A stretch of 5,180 nt of DNA from NCBI GenBank assembly GCA_023457615.1, contig JAEWKY010000111.1, forward strand, positions 1 to 5,180. Reading direction: 5' to 3'. Source of the stretch: Actinomycetes bacterium (GTDB lineage: Bacteria; Actinomycetota; Actinomycetes; Actinomycetales; Microbacteriaceae). The notes under the pieces were generated by a model, which saw nothing but the letters and a program-made list of their open reading frames with translations, did no database searches and was not told where the DNA came from. Both the position numbers and the translations under genes were made by a program. Shown piece by piece: positions 4,813-5,180 of the stretch; position 1 is the first letter of the stretch, and every line of letters begins with the position of its first letter.

Positions 4813-5180
4813 GTGACCCGCGACCACGTGATCGTCCTGCCCGGCGGGGGTTACACCCGCATCTCCGACAACGAGTCGACGACGATCGTCGCGTGGCTCG
4901 AGTCGCTCGGGCTGTCGGCGTCGTACTTCGCGTACCCGGTGAACACGCGCCATCCGGCGGTGCTGGATGCCGTGCGCGGCGAGATCCGCCGGGTGCGGGC
5001 CGCGGGGGTCGACAGGGTCGCGCTCGTCGGCTTCTCGGCCGGCGGGCACGCCGCGGGGCATGCGGCCCTCGCTCCCGGCGCCGCGCCCGACGAGCGCGTC
5101 GACCTCGTGCTGCTGAGCTACCCCGTCGTGTCGATGATGCTGCCGACGCACCAGGTGTCGCGCGAGACGCTGCTCGGCCC
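4813..5180 (+). CDS. Alpha/beta-hydrolase fold esterase-like protein (N-terminal part, runs off the window)
   Basis: The first 122 codons of a gene that continues past the right edge. The protein starts with the strand VIVLPGGGYTRIS (6-18), a form of the HGGGY oxyanion-hole motif in which the His is Pro. It continues with the nucleophile elbow LVGFSAGGHAAG (71-82), where Ser75 is the expected catalytic serine, and LVLLSYPVVSM. This layout is that of esterase/lipase-type hydrolases of the alpha/beta-hydrolase-3 or BD-FAE (acetyl-xylan/feruloyl esterase-like) group. No signal peptide is visible, so it is probably cytosolic. The acid and second His of the triad would lie outside the window, and the substrate cannot be told. 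GTG 4813 is the first possible start in the frame and has GGAG 9 bases upstream. The gene follows the lldD terminator hairpins on the same strand, so it may have its own promoter or depend on read-through. Confidence 0.85.
   Translation, partial: MTRDHVIVLPGGGYTRISDNESTTIVAWLESLGLSASYFAYPVNTRHPAVLDAVRGEIRRVRAAGVDRVALVGFSAGGHAAGHAALAPGAAPDERVDLVLLSYPVVSMMLPTHQVSRETLLG

Noticed and set aside
2609..4816. A 735-codon + strand open frame out of phase with the GntR and lldD genes
   Set aside because: The translation is Arg/Pro-rich with no recognisable motif, while the two genes it overlaps have complete domain signatures in other frames.
4741..5151. A 136-codon minus-strand frame reading through the hydrolase and the 25-bp hairpin
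   Set aside because: The + strand frame shows the PGGGY and GFSAGG motifs of a hydrolase; the minus frame has no motif and is a shadow.

Overview
The window is high-GC DNA with dense genes, short gaps, ATGA stop/start overlaps, GTG starts and strong G/C third-position codon bias. This points to a high-GC actinobacterium. The gene content and hairpin-rich intergenic regions fit Microbacteriaceae (an inference; no marker gene is present). All genes lie on the + strand and form three transcription units.

Unit 1 (1-2602) is the end of a catabolic operon. It holds the biotin-carrier tail of an acyl-CoA carboxylase alpha subunit, an acyl-CoA dehydrogenase, a MaoC-type hot-dog hydratase and a CitE-like beta-hydroxyacyl-CoA lyase, joined by 4-nt overlaps or a 10-nt gap. 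The order matches the Mycobacterium tuberculosis accA1-fadE19-Rv2499c-Rv2498c block, assigned to leucine (and itaconate) breakdown. By analogy the steps are: acyl-CoA oxidised, enoyl-CoA carboxylated on biotin, product hydrated, then cleaved to acetyl-CoA plus a keto-acid.

The gap at 2603-2777 holds a repeat-rich, hairpin-forming stretch followed by two near-identical palindromes of the form TTGTnnnACAA, 20 bp apart. The second covers the start codon of the next gene.

Unit 2 (2778-4688) is a GntR/FCD regulator (LldR-like) followed 12 nt later by an FMN-dependent L-lactate dehydrogenase (lldD). The operators match the known LldR/FadR-type consensus TNGTNNNACNA, so an autoregulated lactate-utilisation operon is the natural reading. 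It ends in two back-to-back hairpins, one with a perfect 25-bp stem.

Unit 3 (4813-end) is the start of an alpha/beta-hydrolase with its ribosome-binding site immediately after the 25-bp hairpin.

I do not see an undescribed multi-gene system. The most interesting points are the start-codon-overlapping twin operator with a probable leaderless transcript, the terminator/5'-UTR hairpin arrangement at 4699-4813, the repeat cluster at 2620-2724, and active-site substitutions in the leucine-type enzymes.
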